The notes under the pieces were generated by a model. The model was not told where the DNA came from. It did no database searches and worked only from the letters and a program-made list of their open reading frames with translations. This document shows positions 1 through 9,527 of a stretch of 64,000 nt of DNA, piece by piece. The stretch lies in assembly GCF_900156895.1 (NCBI RefSeq), contig NZ_FTPD01000015.1, positions 62,001-126,000 on the forward strand. The letters are read 5' to 3'. A program made the position numbers and the translations under genes. This stretch comes from Mesorhizobium prunaredense (GTDB lineage: Bacteria; Pseudomonadota; Alphaproteobacteria; Rhizobiales; Rhizobiaceae). Numbering within the stretch: the stretch's first letter is position 1; each line of letters begins with the position of its first letter.

Positions 1-11
1 ATGTCCAAATC

Positions 12-563
12 ATGCCGGTCTGGGTATCGTATGTGGTCGCATTGGCGGTCCTGGTGCCGATGGCCGCCGTCACCTTTCCGGTCGGGGATATCCACTTTTG
101 GTTGCGCGCCGAGAGAGCAGTGATCCTCGTGTTTGCCGGCGCCTATGTCGTCAACACCGCCCTTGAGCTTGCGGACATGATCGGCGTCTTAAGCTTGGGC
201 CCTCCAGAAACGCGCGCGGTCACGCTGTTGTCGTCCTCGCTCGCCATCTGGGTTACCAATGTCCTGGCCTTCGCGATGCTTTATTGGCAGATTGATAGCG
301 GCGGCCCCGCTGCCCGGAAGAGTGGGGACAACCTGCCTGACTGGCTCTTTCCGCAAGCGGCGATGCCGGACGTTGCTTCACCGGGTTGGCGGCCATTCTT
401 CTTCGACTACCTCTCTCTGGCCTACAACACGGCGACCGCCTTCAGCCCTACAGATGTTCTGCCGCTAAGCCGGCGGGCCAAAATGCTAACTATGCTCGAA
501 AGCGCCATTTCCTTGCTGACCCTGGCCATCGTCGCCGCGCGAGCCGTGAATGCCGTTCCCTAA
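12..563 (+). CDS. Integral membrane protein of unknown function, possibly 5'-partial
   Basis: About 183 residues with hydrophobic segments near residues 5-25, 34-56, 72-95 and 161-180, so probably an inner-membrane protein with four or more helices. The frame is open to the window edge upstream of this ATG, so the true start may lie outside the window. The C-terminal part (YLSLAYNTATAFSPTDVLPL followed by a hydrophobic helix) resembles the last segment of small ion-channel-like or DUF1345-like membrane proteins of rhizobia, but this is recognition by eye. It lies 86 bases upstream of another small membrane-protein gene in the same direction. No function is assigned. Confidence 0.7.
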   Translation: MPVWVSYVVALAVLVPMAAVTFPVGDIHFWLRAERAVILVFAGAYVVNTALELADMIGVLSLGPPETRAVTLLSSSLAIWVTNVLAFAMLYWQIDSGGPAARKSGDNLPDWLFPQAAMPDVASPGWRPFFFDYLSLAYNTATAFSPTDVLPLSRRAKMLTMLESAISLLTLAIVAARAVNAVP

Positions 564-649
564 CAGCGTGAACTGGCGGTTTGGCTCGCTGCGACCCGCG
601 CGGATGTGGGGGCTACGGCAGGTTCCGGTATCAAGAAAAGAAGTGGCAG

Positions 650-1078
650 ATGTCTCAGATTAACGCGGACCAGCTTTCGACCATGATCTCGCACGCGGTG
701 GCGCCGTCATTCCTGCTAACCGCGATTGCCGCGTTGGTGTCCATCCTGATTGCCCGGATGACGCGCGTTACCGACCGGTTACGCAATCTGAACCAGATCG
801 CCGACGATGACGTGGCACGCGGCTGGCTCAAGGCGGACGTCTCAAGGTTGAAGCGCCGGGAGATCCTTCTCAATCAATCGCTGCATCTCGTCGTCACCAG
901 CGGCATCGCCGTCGCCGTTCTGCTGCTATTCGGATTCGTGGCAAGCCTAGTGGGCTATCGTCACGAACCTGGCGCGGGCATATTGTTTGTTGTGGCCTTG
1001 GTCCTGCTAGTAGGCTCCCTGCTGCGCTTCCTTCAGGACATCAGAATCGCCCTGAGCGAGCACGATCATCATGGCTGA
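650..1078 (+). CDS. DUF2721 family membrane protein
   Basis: A 142-residue protein beginning MSQINADQLSTMISHAVAPS, with one hydrophobic helix near residues 17-36, a basic amphipathic stretch containing LKRREILLNQSLHL, and two more helices towards the C-terminus. This order is typical of DUF2721 proteins, whose function is unknown. The ATG at 650 is preferred over an upstream GTG because an AAGAAG-like ribosome site precedes it and family proteins begin close to this helix. The stop overlaps the start of the multihaem cytochrome gene by 8 bases, which suggests translational coupling and a shared role at the membrane. Confidence 0.8.
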   Translation: MSQINADQLSTMISHAVAPSFLLTAIAALVSILIARMTRVTDRLRNLNQIADDDVARGWLKADVSRLKRREILLNQSLHLVVTSGIAVAVLLLFGFVASLVGYRHEPGAGILFVVALVLLVGSLLRFLQDIRIALSEHDHHG

Positions 1079-3344
1079 GTCTCGCAAAGCCCTGTTGCAT
1101 TTGGTGTTGGGGTTTTTCATCGCGTTTTCCATCTCCGGGCACGCTTCGGCGGCGGAAACAAGCCTTCCCGCGCCCGACCCGCAGATCGCCATTCACGATG
1201 GGTTCGTCGATGAGAAGAAATGCGCCTCCTGTCACGCGGACCAAGTGGCCGCTTTCGTCAAATCGAACCATGCCAGGGCGATGGCCGTCGCAGACGACAG
1301 CACCGTGCGCGCAAATTTCGACGATGCCAGCTTCGAGCATGACGGCATACTGACGGCGTTCTTCAAGCGCGGCGGCCAGTACTTTGTGCGCACCGAAGGG
1401 CCCGATGGCAAGGAAGGCGAGTTCCAGGTCAAATACACCTTCGCCTACGAGCCGCTGCAGCAATATCTCATCGACATCGGCGGCGGCAGGCTGCAGGCGC
1501 TCGACATCGCCTGGGATACGAACAAACGCGAATGGTTCTGGCTCGGCGCGGGCAAGCCCGCAAAACCCGGCACAACCTATCACTGGACCGGCCCCTTCTA
1601 TCGCTGGAACCGGACCTGCATCGACTGTCATTCGACCGATCCGCAGGCGAATTTTCAACCCGAGATCGGCGAATACAAATCGACCTATGTCGCGACGAGC
1701 ATCGGCTGCCAGTCATGTCACGGTAGCGGGGCGAAACATGTGGATTGGGCCGAAGCAGGCGCTTCCCAGTCGCTCTCCAACTTCGGGCTGGCGCCGGCCG
1801 ATCAGAATGTCTGCCTGGGTTGCCATTCGCGGCGTACGAAACTTCTCAACGGCCACGGGCCAGGAAGGGCCTTTCTCGATCATTTCTCGCCGAGCCTGCT
1901 GCGCCCGGACCTATACTTTCCAGACGGTCAAATCCTGGACGAGGTTTTCGAGTACGGGTCGTTCCAGCAGAGCAAGATGGCGAGAGCCGGCGTCGTGTGC
2001 CTCGACTGTCACAAGCAGCATGAAGCGACGCTCAAGGCCGATGGCAACGCTGTCTGCACGCAATGCCATGCCGAGACAAAGCCGGAGCGATTTACCAACT
2101 TCGACCCGAGCGGCAGTTTCGATACGCCCGCGCACACCCACCATCCGGCAGGCGCGGCCGGCGCCCTTTGCGCCAACTGCCACATGCCCCAGCGCGCCTA
2201 CATGAAGGTCGACCCGCGGCGCGACCATTCATTCGTCATTCCACGGCCCGATTTGTCGATCGCCTACGGCACTCCGAACGCCTGCACGACCTGCCATGCA
2301 ACCCAGACGAACGCGTGGGCGGCGGAAACGATGGACGAATGGTACGGCACGGCCTGGCGCGAGCGCCCGACGATAGCCCATGCCTTCGCAGGTGCCGCCC
2401 AAAACGATCCGGCAGCGATCGAAGCTTTGCGTGCGCTCGTCGCCGACCGGGAACAGGCGGGCATCGTCAAAGGCAGCGCCATCGTCGAGATGGGACGCCT
2501 CGGCGGCGATGCCGTTTTTGCAGATGTGGCTGCCGCAGCAGCAAGCCCCGATCCACTTGTCCGGCTTGGTGCGGCTCAGGCTGCTGGCAGCCTGCCGCCT
2601 GAACTGCGGCTGAATGCCATTGGAAAGCTGCTTGCCGACGAGACGCGCGCTGTCCGGGTAGCCACCGTGACGGCTCTCGGCAATGCGCCGACGGCCGATC
2701 TGCTCGGTGATCAGCGCCGCAGTTTCCACGTCGCGCTGGAGGATTTGCGCGCCTATGTGCAAGCCAATGCGGACATGGCTGAAGCACAGAACGCCTACGG
2801 CCTCTTCCTGATGGGTCAGCGTCAAGCGGATGAAGCCGAAGCCGCTCTTCGTCGCGCCATCTCGCTCGACGGCAGCCTCGCCGGAGCACACGCCAATCTG
2901 GCCGAACTTTACAGGGCGACCGGCCAGAACGAGAAGTCGGAAAGCACTTATGCCGAGGCCATCAAGATCTCGCCCGAAGATCCCCTGCTCCGATACGGTC
3001 ACGCCCTGTCGCTGGTTCGCGAGAAAGACCTCACAGGCGCCATCGAAGAGCTTGAGAGATCCGTGCGGCTCGCCCCTGCCAATGCCCAATACAGGACAAC
3101 GCTTGCGATAGCGCTCGACTCGGCTGGCCGCCCGGATGATGCATTCGCGTCGTTGGATGAAGCCGTCGCAGGCGGGGTTGCCGACGCAGACCTCCTCAGC
3201 GCGGCCATTCAGATCGGCCTTAAACTTCGCCGCTATCAAGAAACACTCAAACATGCCGAAGCTCTTGCCCTCTTGCGGCCGGACGATCCGCAGATTGCAG
3301 AACTGGTCAGGCAGTTGCGGGACACAGCTCAAACCGGGAATTAG
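1071..3344 (+). CDS. Exported octahaem cytochrome c with C-terminal HEAT-like and TPR repeats
   Basis: A 757-residue protein with an N-terminal signal peptide (cut near ASAAE, about residue 28), hence periplasmic or membrane-tethered. Eight CxxCH haem-binding motifs are visible, with first cysteines near residues 51, 183, 213, 248, 310, 329, 367 and 405. The layout is like the cytochrome c554/doubled-CXXCH multihaem group that moves electrons or reduces nitrogen and sulfur compounds. After about residue 430 come alanine-rich HEAT-like helices (about 440-560) and then TPR-type repeats (about 570-740, e.g. AHANLAELYRATGQNEKSES). Substrate and partner are unknown. It overlaps the upstream DUF2721 gene and is followed 147 bases later by an MscS gene. 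No haem-lyase or quinol dehydrogenase gene is nearby. Confidence 0.88.
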   Translation: MAESRKALLHLVLGFFIAFSISGHASAAETSLPAPDPQIAIHDGFVDEKKCASCHADQVAAFVKSNHARAMAVADDSTVRANFDDASFEHDGILTAFFKRGGQYFVRTEGPDGKEGEFQVKYTFAYEPLQQYLIDIGGGRLQALDIAWDTNKREWFWLGAGKPAKPGTTYHWTGPFYRWNRTCIDCHSTDPQANFQPEIGEYKSTYVATSIGCQSCHGSGAKHVDWAEAGASQSLSNFGLAPADQNVCLGCHSRRTKLLNGHGPGRAFLDHFSPSLLRPDLYFPDGQILDEVFEYGSFQQSKMARAGVVCLDCHKQHEATLKADGNAVCTQCHAETKPERFTNFDPSGSFDTPAHTHHPAGAAGALCANCHMPQRAYMKVDPRRDHSFVIPRPDLSIAYGTPNACTTCHATQTNAWAAETMDEWYGTAWRERPTIAHAFAGAAQNDPAAIEALRALVADREQAGIVKGSAIVEMGRLGGDAVFADVAAAAASPDPLVRLGAAQAAGSLPPELRLNAIGKLLADETRAVRVATVTALGNAPTADLLGDQRRSFHVALEDLRAYVQANADMAEAQNAYGLFLMGQRQADEAEAALRRAISLDGSLAGAHANLAELYRATGQNEKSESTYAEAIKISPEDPLLRYGHALSLVREKDLTGAIEELERSVRLAPANAQYRTTLAIALDSAGRPDDAFASLDEAVAGGVADADLLSAAIQIGLKLRRYQETLKHAEALALLRPDDPQIAELVRQLRDTAQTGN

Positions 3345-3491
3345 GTGCGGACTTTTCGGATTGAACAGCGACAATGGCGGCAGTCTATCGCGATTGCATC
3401 TCTTGATGTTTCAGGCAAAGGTCGGAATAGCGTGTGACATTTTGATCGTGGGCGGCAATTTCGACGGTCCGGCTACGGTGCGAGGCATTCG

Positions 3492-5609
3492 ATGAGAAAC
3501 ACTATGCTGGCTCGCTTGTTTCATATGCTGCTCGTGGCGTGCGCCTTGCTAGCGACCCCGCTTGCCGCTTCGATGGCACAGACGGCTCAGCCGCCCGCGG
3601 ACACGGTGCCCCTCGAGAAGATTCAGGCGCTCATAAAGCAGCTCGATGACCCAGAGATCCGGGCATGGTTGGCGGCAAAATCTTCAACGCCCGCCGATCG
3701 CGCCAGTGCGTCGATGGCGGCGCAGATCACGGTCTCGGAGAAAGCGATACGCGATCATATCGCCGCAATGCGTAACGCATTTCCGCATATTCCGGGCGAG
3801 GCCGCAAACGCTGTCCGGACCATAAAATCGGAGATCAACGACTATGGATTCACTACCATTCTTGTTCTCTTTACGGCCCTGCTGGCGCTCGGCTTCGGAG
3901 CGGAATGGCTGTTCAAGCGGGCAGTAGGCGGAGAGAAGCAGCCTCCCTTTCGGGCTGACGACACAAGCGCGGCACCTGAAAGCAGCCGTTCCGTCAAGTT
4001 CCTTTCGGAGCTGGCGTCGCTCGCCGTGTTCTCTCTCGTCAGTGCCGGGTTTTTTCTGGCATTCGAATGGCCCGGCCTGCTGCGCCTTGTCATCCTCACC
4101 TATCTGGTTGCCTTCATTGTCGCGCGGGCGGTGGTGGCCATCGGCAGGATATCGCTTGCACCGGAAGACGGCGGCATTCCGGCGGGGCAGGAGAAGCCGC
4201 TCAGGCTTATTCCGGCAAGCGACGCCGAAGCCCATTTCTGGTATAGGCGGCTAGCCGTTTTCACCGGATATCTGATGGCTGGGTGGGCGACCATCAGTCT
4301 TCTCCCGGCGCTGGGCGTTTCGCCGGACGGGACACTCCTGGTCTCCTACCTGCTCGGAATCGGACTTCTTGTGCTCGCCGTCGAAATCGTCTGGCGTCGT
4401 CCGGACCGGCCGGCGACGGAGGGGACCAGGACGAGGGATTGGCTCCTCACCATCTACCTGATCATTCTGTGGGGGCTCTGGGTCGCCGGCCTAAACGGGA
4501 TCCTGTGGCTCGGAATCTATGCCCTGTTGCTGCCCGGAGCGTTGACCATCGCCGGTCAGGCGGCAGGTTCACTCGCGGTGCGGCGAGAGAATTCCACCTC
4601 GGCGGATTCGGTCCGGACCGTGATGATCGTTCGCGGCGTTCGCGCGCTGGTGATCCTGCTCGCGGTGCTGTGGCTTGGTCTGGTCTGGCGCTTGGATCCA
4701 GGCGTATTGGCCGAAGGCCGGATCGTGCGCGGCTTGCTCCACGGCGTCATAATCCTGCTGGTTGCCGATCTGCTTTGGCAACTGGCGAAAGCCTATATCG
4801 GCCGGACGCTGGAACTGGGCGCGGTCGACGACATGGTCAGCCCGGCGGAGGCGGTGCGCAGGAGCCGGCTGAGGACATTGCTGCCGATTTTCCGCAACAT
4901 GCTGGCCGTCGTGCTTGGTGCCGTGGCTATCCTCATGGTGTTGTCGGGACTCGGCGTGCACATCGCTCCGCTGATCGCTGGCGCAGGCATCTTCGGAGTC
5001 GCGATCGGATTCGGCTCGCAGACCTTGGTCAAGGATGTGATCAGCGGAATCTTCTATATGCTGGACGATGCGTTCCGGGTTGGCGAATACATCCAGAGCG
5101 GCAGCTACATGGGTACTGTCGAATCCTTCAGCCTTCGCTCGGTCAGGTTGCGCCATCACCGCGGGCCGGTGTTTACGGTTCCATTTGGTGAACTGGGTGC
5201 GGTTCAGAACATGAGCCGTGACTGGGTGATCGACAAGTTCAGGATCCGCGTTCCCTTCGATACTGACATCAAGAAGGTCAAGAAGCTGGTAAAGGGGATT
5301 GGCGCGGAGTTGCTCGAAGATCCCGAGCTGGCGCCGCACATTATCCAGACGGCAAAGATGCAAGGCGTGGAGCAGTTCGGCGATTTCGGGATGGAACTGA
5401 GCTTCGCCATAATGACGAAACCCGGCCAGCAGTCCCTTATCAGGCGGCGGGCCTACACCATGATCCGCGACGCGTTCGCAGCGAACGGCATCGAGTTCGC
5501 GCATCCCACGGTTCATGTCGGGAGCGAAGAGAAACCGGCCGCAGCCGCAGCGGCTACCGCCAACGCACTCGCACGCAAGCAGGCGGCAGAGCTTGTGGAA
5601 GAAGGATAG
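3492..5609 (+). CDS. MscS family mechanosensitive ion channel, large type
   Basis: A 705-residue protein with a signal peptide (LAASMAQ, about residue 30), a periplasmic helical region, and about eight or more hydrophobic segments. It ends in a typical MscS core: pore helix near residues 490-520 (IAPLIAGAGIFGVAIGFGSQ), then the beta domain with FRVGEYIQSGSYMGTVESFS and the VPFGELGAVQNMSRDW stretch. MscS channels open under membrane tension to release small solutes during osmotic downshift. The long N-terminal half places it with the MscK/YbdG-like or YbiO-like enlarged members. It probably follows the cytochrome gene in the same transcript. The last 97 bases overlap an antisense reading frame from the SRPBCC gene. 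Confidence 0.93.
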   Translation: MRNTMLARLFHMLLVACALLATPLAASMAQTAQPPADTVPLEKIQALIKQLDDPEIRAWLAAKSSTPADRASASMAAQITVSEKAIRDHIAAMRNAFPHIPGEAANAVRTIKSEINDYGFTTILVLFTALLALGFGAEWLFKRAVGGEKQPPFRADDTSAAPESSRSVKFLSELASLAVFSLVSAGFFLAFEWPGLLRLVILTYLVAFIVARAVVAIGRISLAPEDGGIPAGQEKPLRLIPASDAEAHFWYRRLAVFTGYLMAGWATISLLPALGVSPDGTLLVSYLLGIGLLVLAVEIVWRRPDRPATEGTRTRDWLLTIYLIILWGLWVAGLNGILWLGIYALLLPGALTIAGQAAGSLAVRRENSTSADSVRTVMIVRGVRALVILLAVLWLGLVWRLDPGVLAEGRIVRGLLHGVIILLVADLLWQLAKAYIGRTLELGAVDDMVSPAEAVRRSRLRTLLPIFRNMLAVVLGAVAILMVLSGLGVHIAPLIAGAGIFGVAIGFGSQTLVKDVISGIFYMLDDAFRVGEYIQSGSYMGTVESFSLRSVRLRHHRGPVFTVPFGELGAVQNMSRDWVIDKFRIRVPFDTDIKKVKKLVKGIGAELLEDPELAPHIIQTAKMQGVEQFGDFGMELSFAIMTKPGQQSLIRRRAYTMIRDAFAANGIEFAHPTVHVGSEEKPAAAAAATANALARKQAAELVEEG

Positions 5610-5965
5610 GCCTGAAATGGCAGCTTTCCGCTAATTGCAGGCATCATGTCCGGCGTCCTCAACAGCACGAACATAACCTCCGCACCGGTCCCGTTGGCAA
5701 CCACGCGCACCGCATTGCGGGTTTCCTTGTCCTCGGCAAAGACGATGTGATCGAGGACGCCGTGTTCGTTCGGCCGGGAGAAGCGGATGCGGATGAGCCG
5801 GCCGTCGGGGTCCTCCGCAGTCCATTCCTCGCCCGATCTTTCGAAGCGCCTGCCGAGGCCTGCCGCCCAGCGCTGGAAATTCTCAGGGATGGAGGCGAAG
5901 TCATAGACTTCGCGCCAGTCCCGGCCGATGGACACGGTGATGATGCGGGATTTGTAGATCGTCAT
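5513..5965 (-). CDS. SRPBCC-fold protein, probably truncated at the C-terminus
   Basis: Residues 1-108 look like a small SRPBCC/polyketide-cyclase-like protein (NFQRWAAGLG, LDHIVFAEDK, AEVMFVLLRTPDMM). Proteins of this type normally continue for about 35 residues with a terminal helix. Here recognisable sequence stops near position 5642, and the frame then runs antisense into the last 97 bases of the mscS gene, giving a low-complexity alanine-rich tail. The gene is therefore probably truncated, with a replacement tail read from foreign frame. It lies 68 bases downstream of an AraC-type regulator on the same strand; AraC plus SRPBCC pairs are common. Function unknown. Confidence 0.6.
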   Translation of the reverse strand: MTIYKSRIITVSIGRDWREVYDFASIPENFQRWAAGLGRRFERSGEEWTAEDPDGRLIRIRFSRPNEHGVLDHIVFAEDKETRNAVRVVANGTGAEVMFVLLRTPDMMPAISGKLPFQAYPSSTSSAACLRASALAVAAAAAAGFSSLPT

Positions 5966-6033
5966 ATCTGCCTCCTTTCAACGCAGGCAGACTAGGCGGA
6001 GTTGGCGGTGGCGTATTGAACGAAACGGCCAGC

Positions 6034-6849
6034 TCAGGCGCCGAGCTGCCGCAGAACCGTCGCCGGCGAGAATCCCGACAGGCGCCGCACCTCGCGCGTC
6101 AGATGCGCCTGGTCGGAATAACCCGCCTCGAACGCAAGATCGGCCAGGCGCGGCTCGGTGGAGTGCCGCGCCAGGTTCAGGAACCGCTGGAAGCGGAGAA
6201 TGCGGTCGAGCGTCTTCGGACCATAGCCGAAAGCTTCCCGGCAGCGGCGGCGAAGCGTTCGCGGGCTGATGTCGAGCCGGTCGAGGATCACCGCCATGCC
6301 CGGACCGGCGGATTCGGTTTTCAGCGCGTTGAAGGCAAATCCCATGTCCGCAGGCGGCGGCTCGACATCTGGCGCAAGCCTGCAGAGTGCCGCTTGCATC
6401 GCCCGCATCCGCTCCACCGTGGAGGACGCATCGCCAATTTTTTGGGCGATTTCGCTCGCCAGCGCTCCCCAGAAGTGGCTGAGCGCCACCCGGCCGCCGA
6501 CGATGTCCGACATCGGCAGACCGAGCCACCGGCTTGCCGCACCCGGTCGGAAGCGGGTGCCGATCACCGTAGAGCCGGGTGTCAGCGCAGAGAGGGCAAC
6601 GGCTACGTCGGGGCCCGCCACGACCAGATCGCCGTCGATCCAGGTGATGTCGACGCAGCCGTCGGGGACCACAGCCGATAGGCTTCCCGCGTTCGGTCGC
6701 AATGCCGCGTCCGGGCGCAGTGTATTGGACCAGGCACACTGGAAATGCCCTTCGAGTGCGGCCGGAGGATCGAACTCGCGGTATTCCCCGATTGCCCCGG
6801 AAAGGATTGGTGCCCCGGAAAGGACGGGTGTGTTGTCGTCAGAGGTCAC
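6034..6849 (-). CDS. AraC family transcriptional regulator
   Basis: A 271-residue protein with an N-terminal sensing domain of the DUF6597 kind (VVPDGCVDITWIDGDLVVAG) and a C-terminal AraC helix-turn-helix pair: first helix region ILDRLDISPRTLRRRCREAF, second LADLAFEAGYSDQAHLTREV. Such proteins bind promoter DNA as dimers and usually control nearby genes. The downstream SRPBCC gene on the same strand is the likely operon partner. The regulator is divergent from the terC-family gene across a 318-base gap. The inducer cannot be told from sequence. Confidence 0.92.
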   Translation of the reverse strand: MTSDDNTPVLSGAPILSGAIGEYREFDPPAALEGHFQCAWSNTLRPDAALRPNAGSLSAVVPDGCVDITWIDGDLVVAGPDVAVALSALTPGSTVIGTRFRPGAASRWLGLPMSDIVGGRVALSHFWGALASEIAQKIGDASSTVERMRAMQAALCRLAPDVEPPPADMGFAFNALKTESAGPGMAVILDRLDISPRTLRRRCREAFGYGPKTLDRILRFQRFLNLARHSTEPRLADLAFEAGYSDQAHLTREVRRLSGFSPATVLRQLGA

Positions 6850-7167
6850 GAGCCTCTCCTGTGAGGAACACTTCTAAGGCCCCGTACTATTCTAAGGCAT
6901 CGTACTCTTCGGTCCCCGAAATCTATTGCGGTGGCGGCGCGCTTCAACCCCTCGTTTGAGGCCTGCACGGTGAGCGGGCGTCTGCGGTTCCATGCGTCCT
7001 GACGACCGGGGCGTCCTTCGGTTGGCAGCTTTACCGGCTGCTGGCGATTTCGACCGCGACAGGCAGTTTGCCGTCTTTATCGCCATGGAGCCTTGACGCG
7101 CGGGAACCATACACGTTAGGGCGTCCGGGCACGAACGATTGGCGACCAAGCAAGGAAATTCCAGCTG
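6850..7167. other. Intergenic region between araC-type and terC-type genes
   Basis: A 318-base divergent intergenic stretch that must hold the promoters of both neighbours. I see no convincing small gene. It contains a stem-loop at 7043-7084 (outer arms GGCGAT/ATCGCC, inner arms GGC/GCC and GAC/GTC) ahead of the terC-type gene. No clear yybP-ykoY manganese riboswitch could be recognised. Confidence 0.5.
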
Positions 7168-7854
7168 ATGGAAATTTTTACCGCCGCCGGCCTCGCGGCC
7201 CTGCTCCAGGTCATTGCCATCGACCTCGTGCTTGCTGGCGACAATGCCATCGTCATCGGCCTTGCTGCGGCAGGCCTGCCGTCGGATCAGCGCAAGAAGG
7301 CGATTCTCGTCGGCATTGCGGCGGCCACCGTGCTTCGCATTTTCTTCGCCCTGATCACCCAGTGGCTCCTCACCATCGGCCCCATTCTCCTCATAGCCGG
7401 CGGCCTGCTGCTGCTTTGGGTGTGCTGGAAGATGTGGCGCGAACTGCGTGTCAGCTACGAGCAGGAACATGACGCGACGGAATCGTTGTCGAATGTCGAT
7501 TACGACAAAAGCGGGACGATTGGCGGCAAGGGACCGCGCAAGACCTTCGCTCAGGCAGCCTGGCAGATCGTCATTGCCGACGTTTCGATGTCTCTCGACA
7601 ACGTCCTTGCCGTCGCCGGCGCGGCGATGGACCATCCGACGGTCCTGATCATCGGTTTGGCGCTGTCGATTGCGCTGATGGGCTTCGCCGCTTCGTTTGT
7701 CGCACGCCTCCTGCATAAGTACCGCTGGATCGCCTATATCGGCCTGGTGATCATTCTCTATGTCGCCGTGAAGATGTTTCTGGATGGTGCTGTGCAGCAG
7801 TTTCCCGAACAGTTTGCGTTCCTGGCGCCCTGGTTCGGGCCGGGCGGTCATTGA
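7168..7854 (+). CDS. TerC family integral membrane protein (YjbE type, probable metal exporter)
   Basis: A 228-residue polytopic membrane protein with the TerC hallmark acidic motifs: [15 protein letters not shown] near residues 14-28 and a repeat [14 protein letters not shown] near residues 135-148. TerC/YjbE proteins are known to help efflux of manganese or other divalent metals and to support metalation of exported enzymes; the conserved Asp and Asn in the paired membrane motifs are thought to be the metal path. The ATG follows the sequence AAGGAAATTCCAGCTG, which gives a good ribosome site. It is a single gene with its own upstream region and rimO 178 bases downstream. Confidence 0.9.
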   Translation: MEIFTAAGLAALLQVIAIDLVLAGDNAIVIGLAAAGLPSDQRKKAILVGIAAATVLRIFFALITQWLLTIGPILLIAGGLLLLWVCWKMWRELRVSYEQEHDATESLSNVDYDKSGTIGGKGPRKTFAQAAWQIVIADVSMSLDNVLAVAGAAMDHPTVLIIGLALSIALMGFAASFVARLLHKYRWIAYIGLVIILYVAVKMFLDGAVQQFPEQFAFLAPWFGPGGH

Positions 7855-8032
7855 ACCTTGGCAGTGCAGGTCCGCCCGAGGCGCCAAGCCATTCCTCGGT
7901 TTGCTTGATTGCGGAACTATGCTATTGCGCCGTGCAAAATTGAGCTTCTCTGAAAGCTCAAAATTCAACATGCATCGAGACTTCCGGGCCGGGCCTCAGG
8001 GTTTCCGGCCCGCGTCCATTGGAAACCGCAAA

Positions 8033-9346
<1,314 letters not shown>

Positions 9347-9462
9347 TCGCATCTCGCCCTACGGCGCCGCGTCCTTTTGGACGGCAAAGGACGCCGCGTA
9401 GCACCTGATTTTGCGCATGACCCTTCCCCAATCGATCCCGATTTCGGGCTCCTGCTAAACGA

Positions 9463-9484
9463 AAGGGCGCCGCGCGGCGCCCTT
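9463..9484. terminator. GC-rich perfect palindrome between rimO and the BMP-type operon
   Basis: An 11-base perfect inverted repeat (AAGGGCGCCGC and its complement) with no loop bases. It sits between two convergent genes, 117 bases after rimO and 44 bases before the end of the binding-protein gene, so it can fold on either strand. A run of T on one side is short, so it may end transcription bidirectionally or protect 3' ends. Confidence 0.6.
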
Positions 9485-9487
9485 CCT

Positions 9488-9517
9488 GTCAAGATTTGGC
9501 CTGTCAAGATTTTGGCC
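9488..9517. repeat. Short tandem duplication next to the hairpin
   Basis: Two adjacent near-identical units, TGTCAAGATTTGGCC and TGTCAAGATTTTGGCC, differing by one T. Located just after the convergent terminator and 11 bases before the stop of the binding-protein gene. Probably a slippage duplication. Confidence 0.55.
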
Positions 9518-9527
9518 CCGCTCGCGG

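Noticed and set aside
2229..3374. Long minus-strand reading frame of 381 codons opposite the octahaem cytochrome gene
   Set aside because: It lies entirely antisense to a gene with eight haem motifs and repeats; its product has no domain character. High-GC codon bias creates such shadows.
4569..5516. 315-codon minus-strand frame opposite mscS
   Set aside because: Composition rich in His, Gln and Arg and no recognisable fold; antisense shadow of a clear MscS gene.
6960..7167. Possible yybP-ykoY manganese riboswitch before the terC-type gene
   Set aside because: The conserved core sequence is not present; only a generic hairpin was found.
6892..7971. 359-codon minus-strand frame across the terC-type gene
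   Set aside because: Antisense to conserved TerC motifs, low-complexity charged product.
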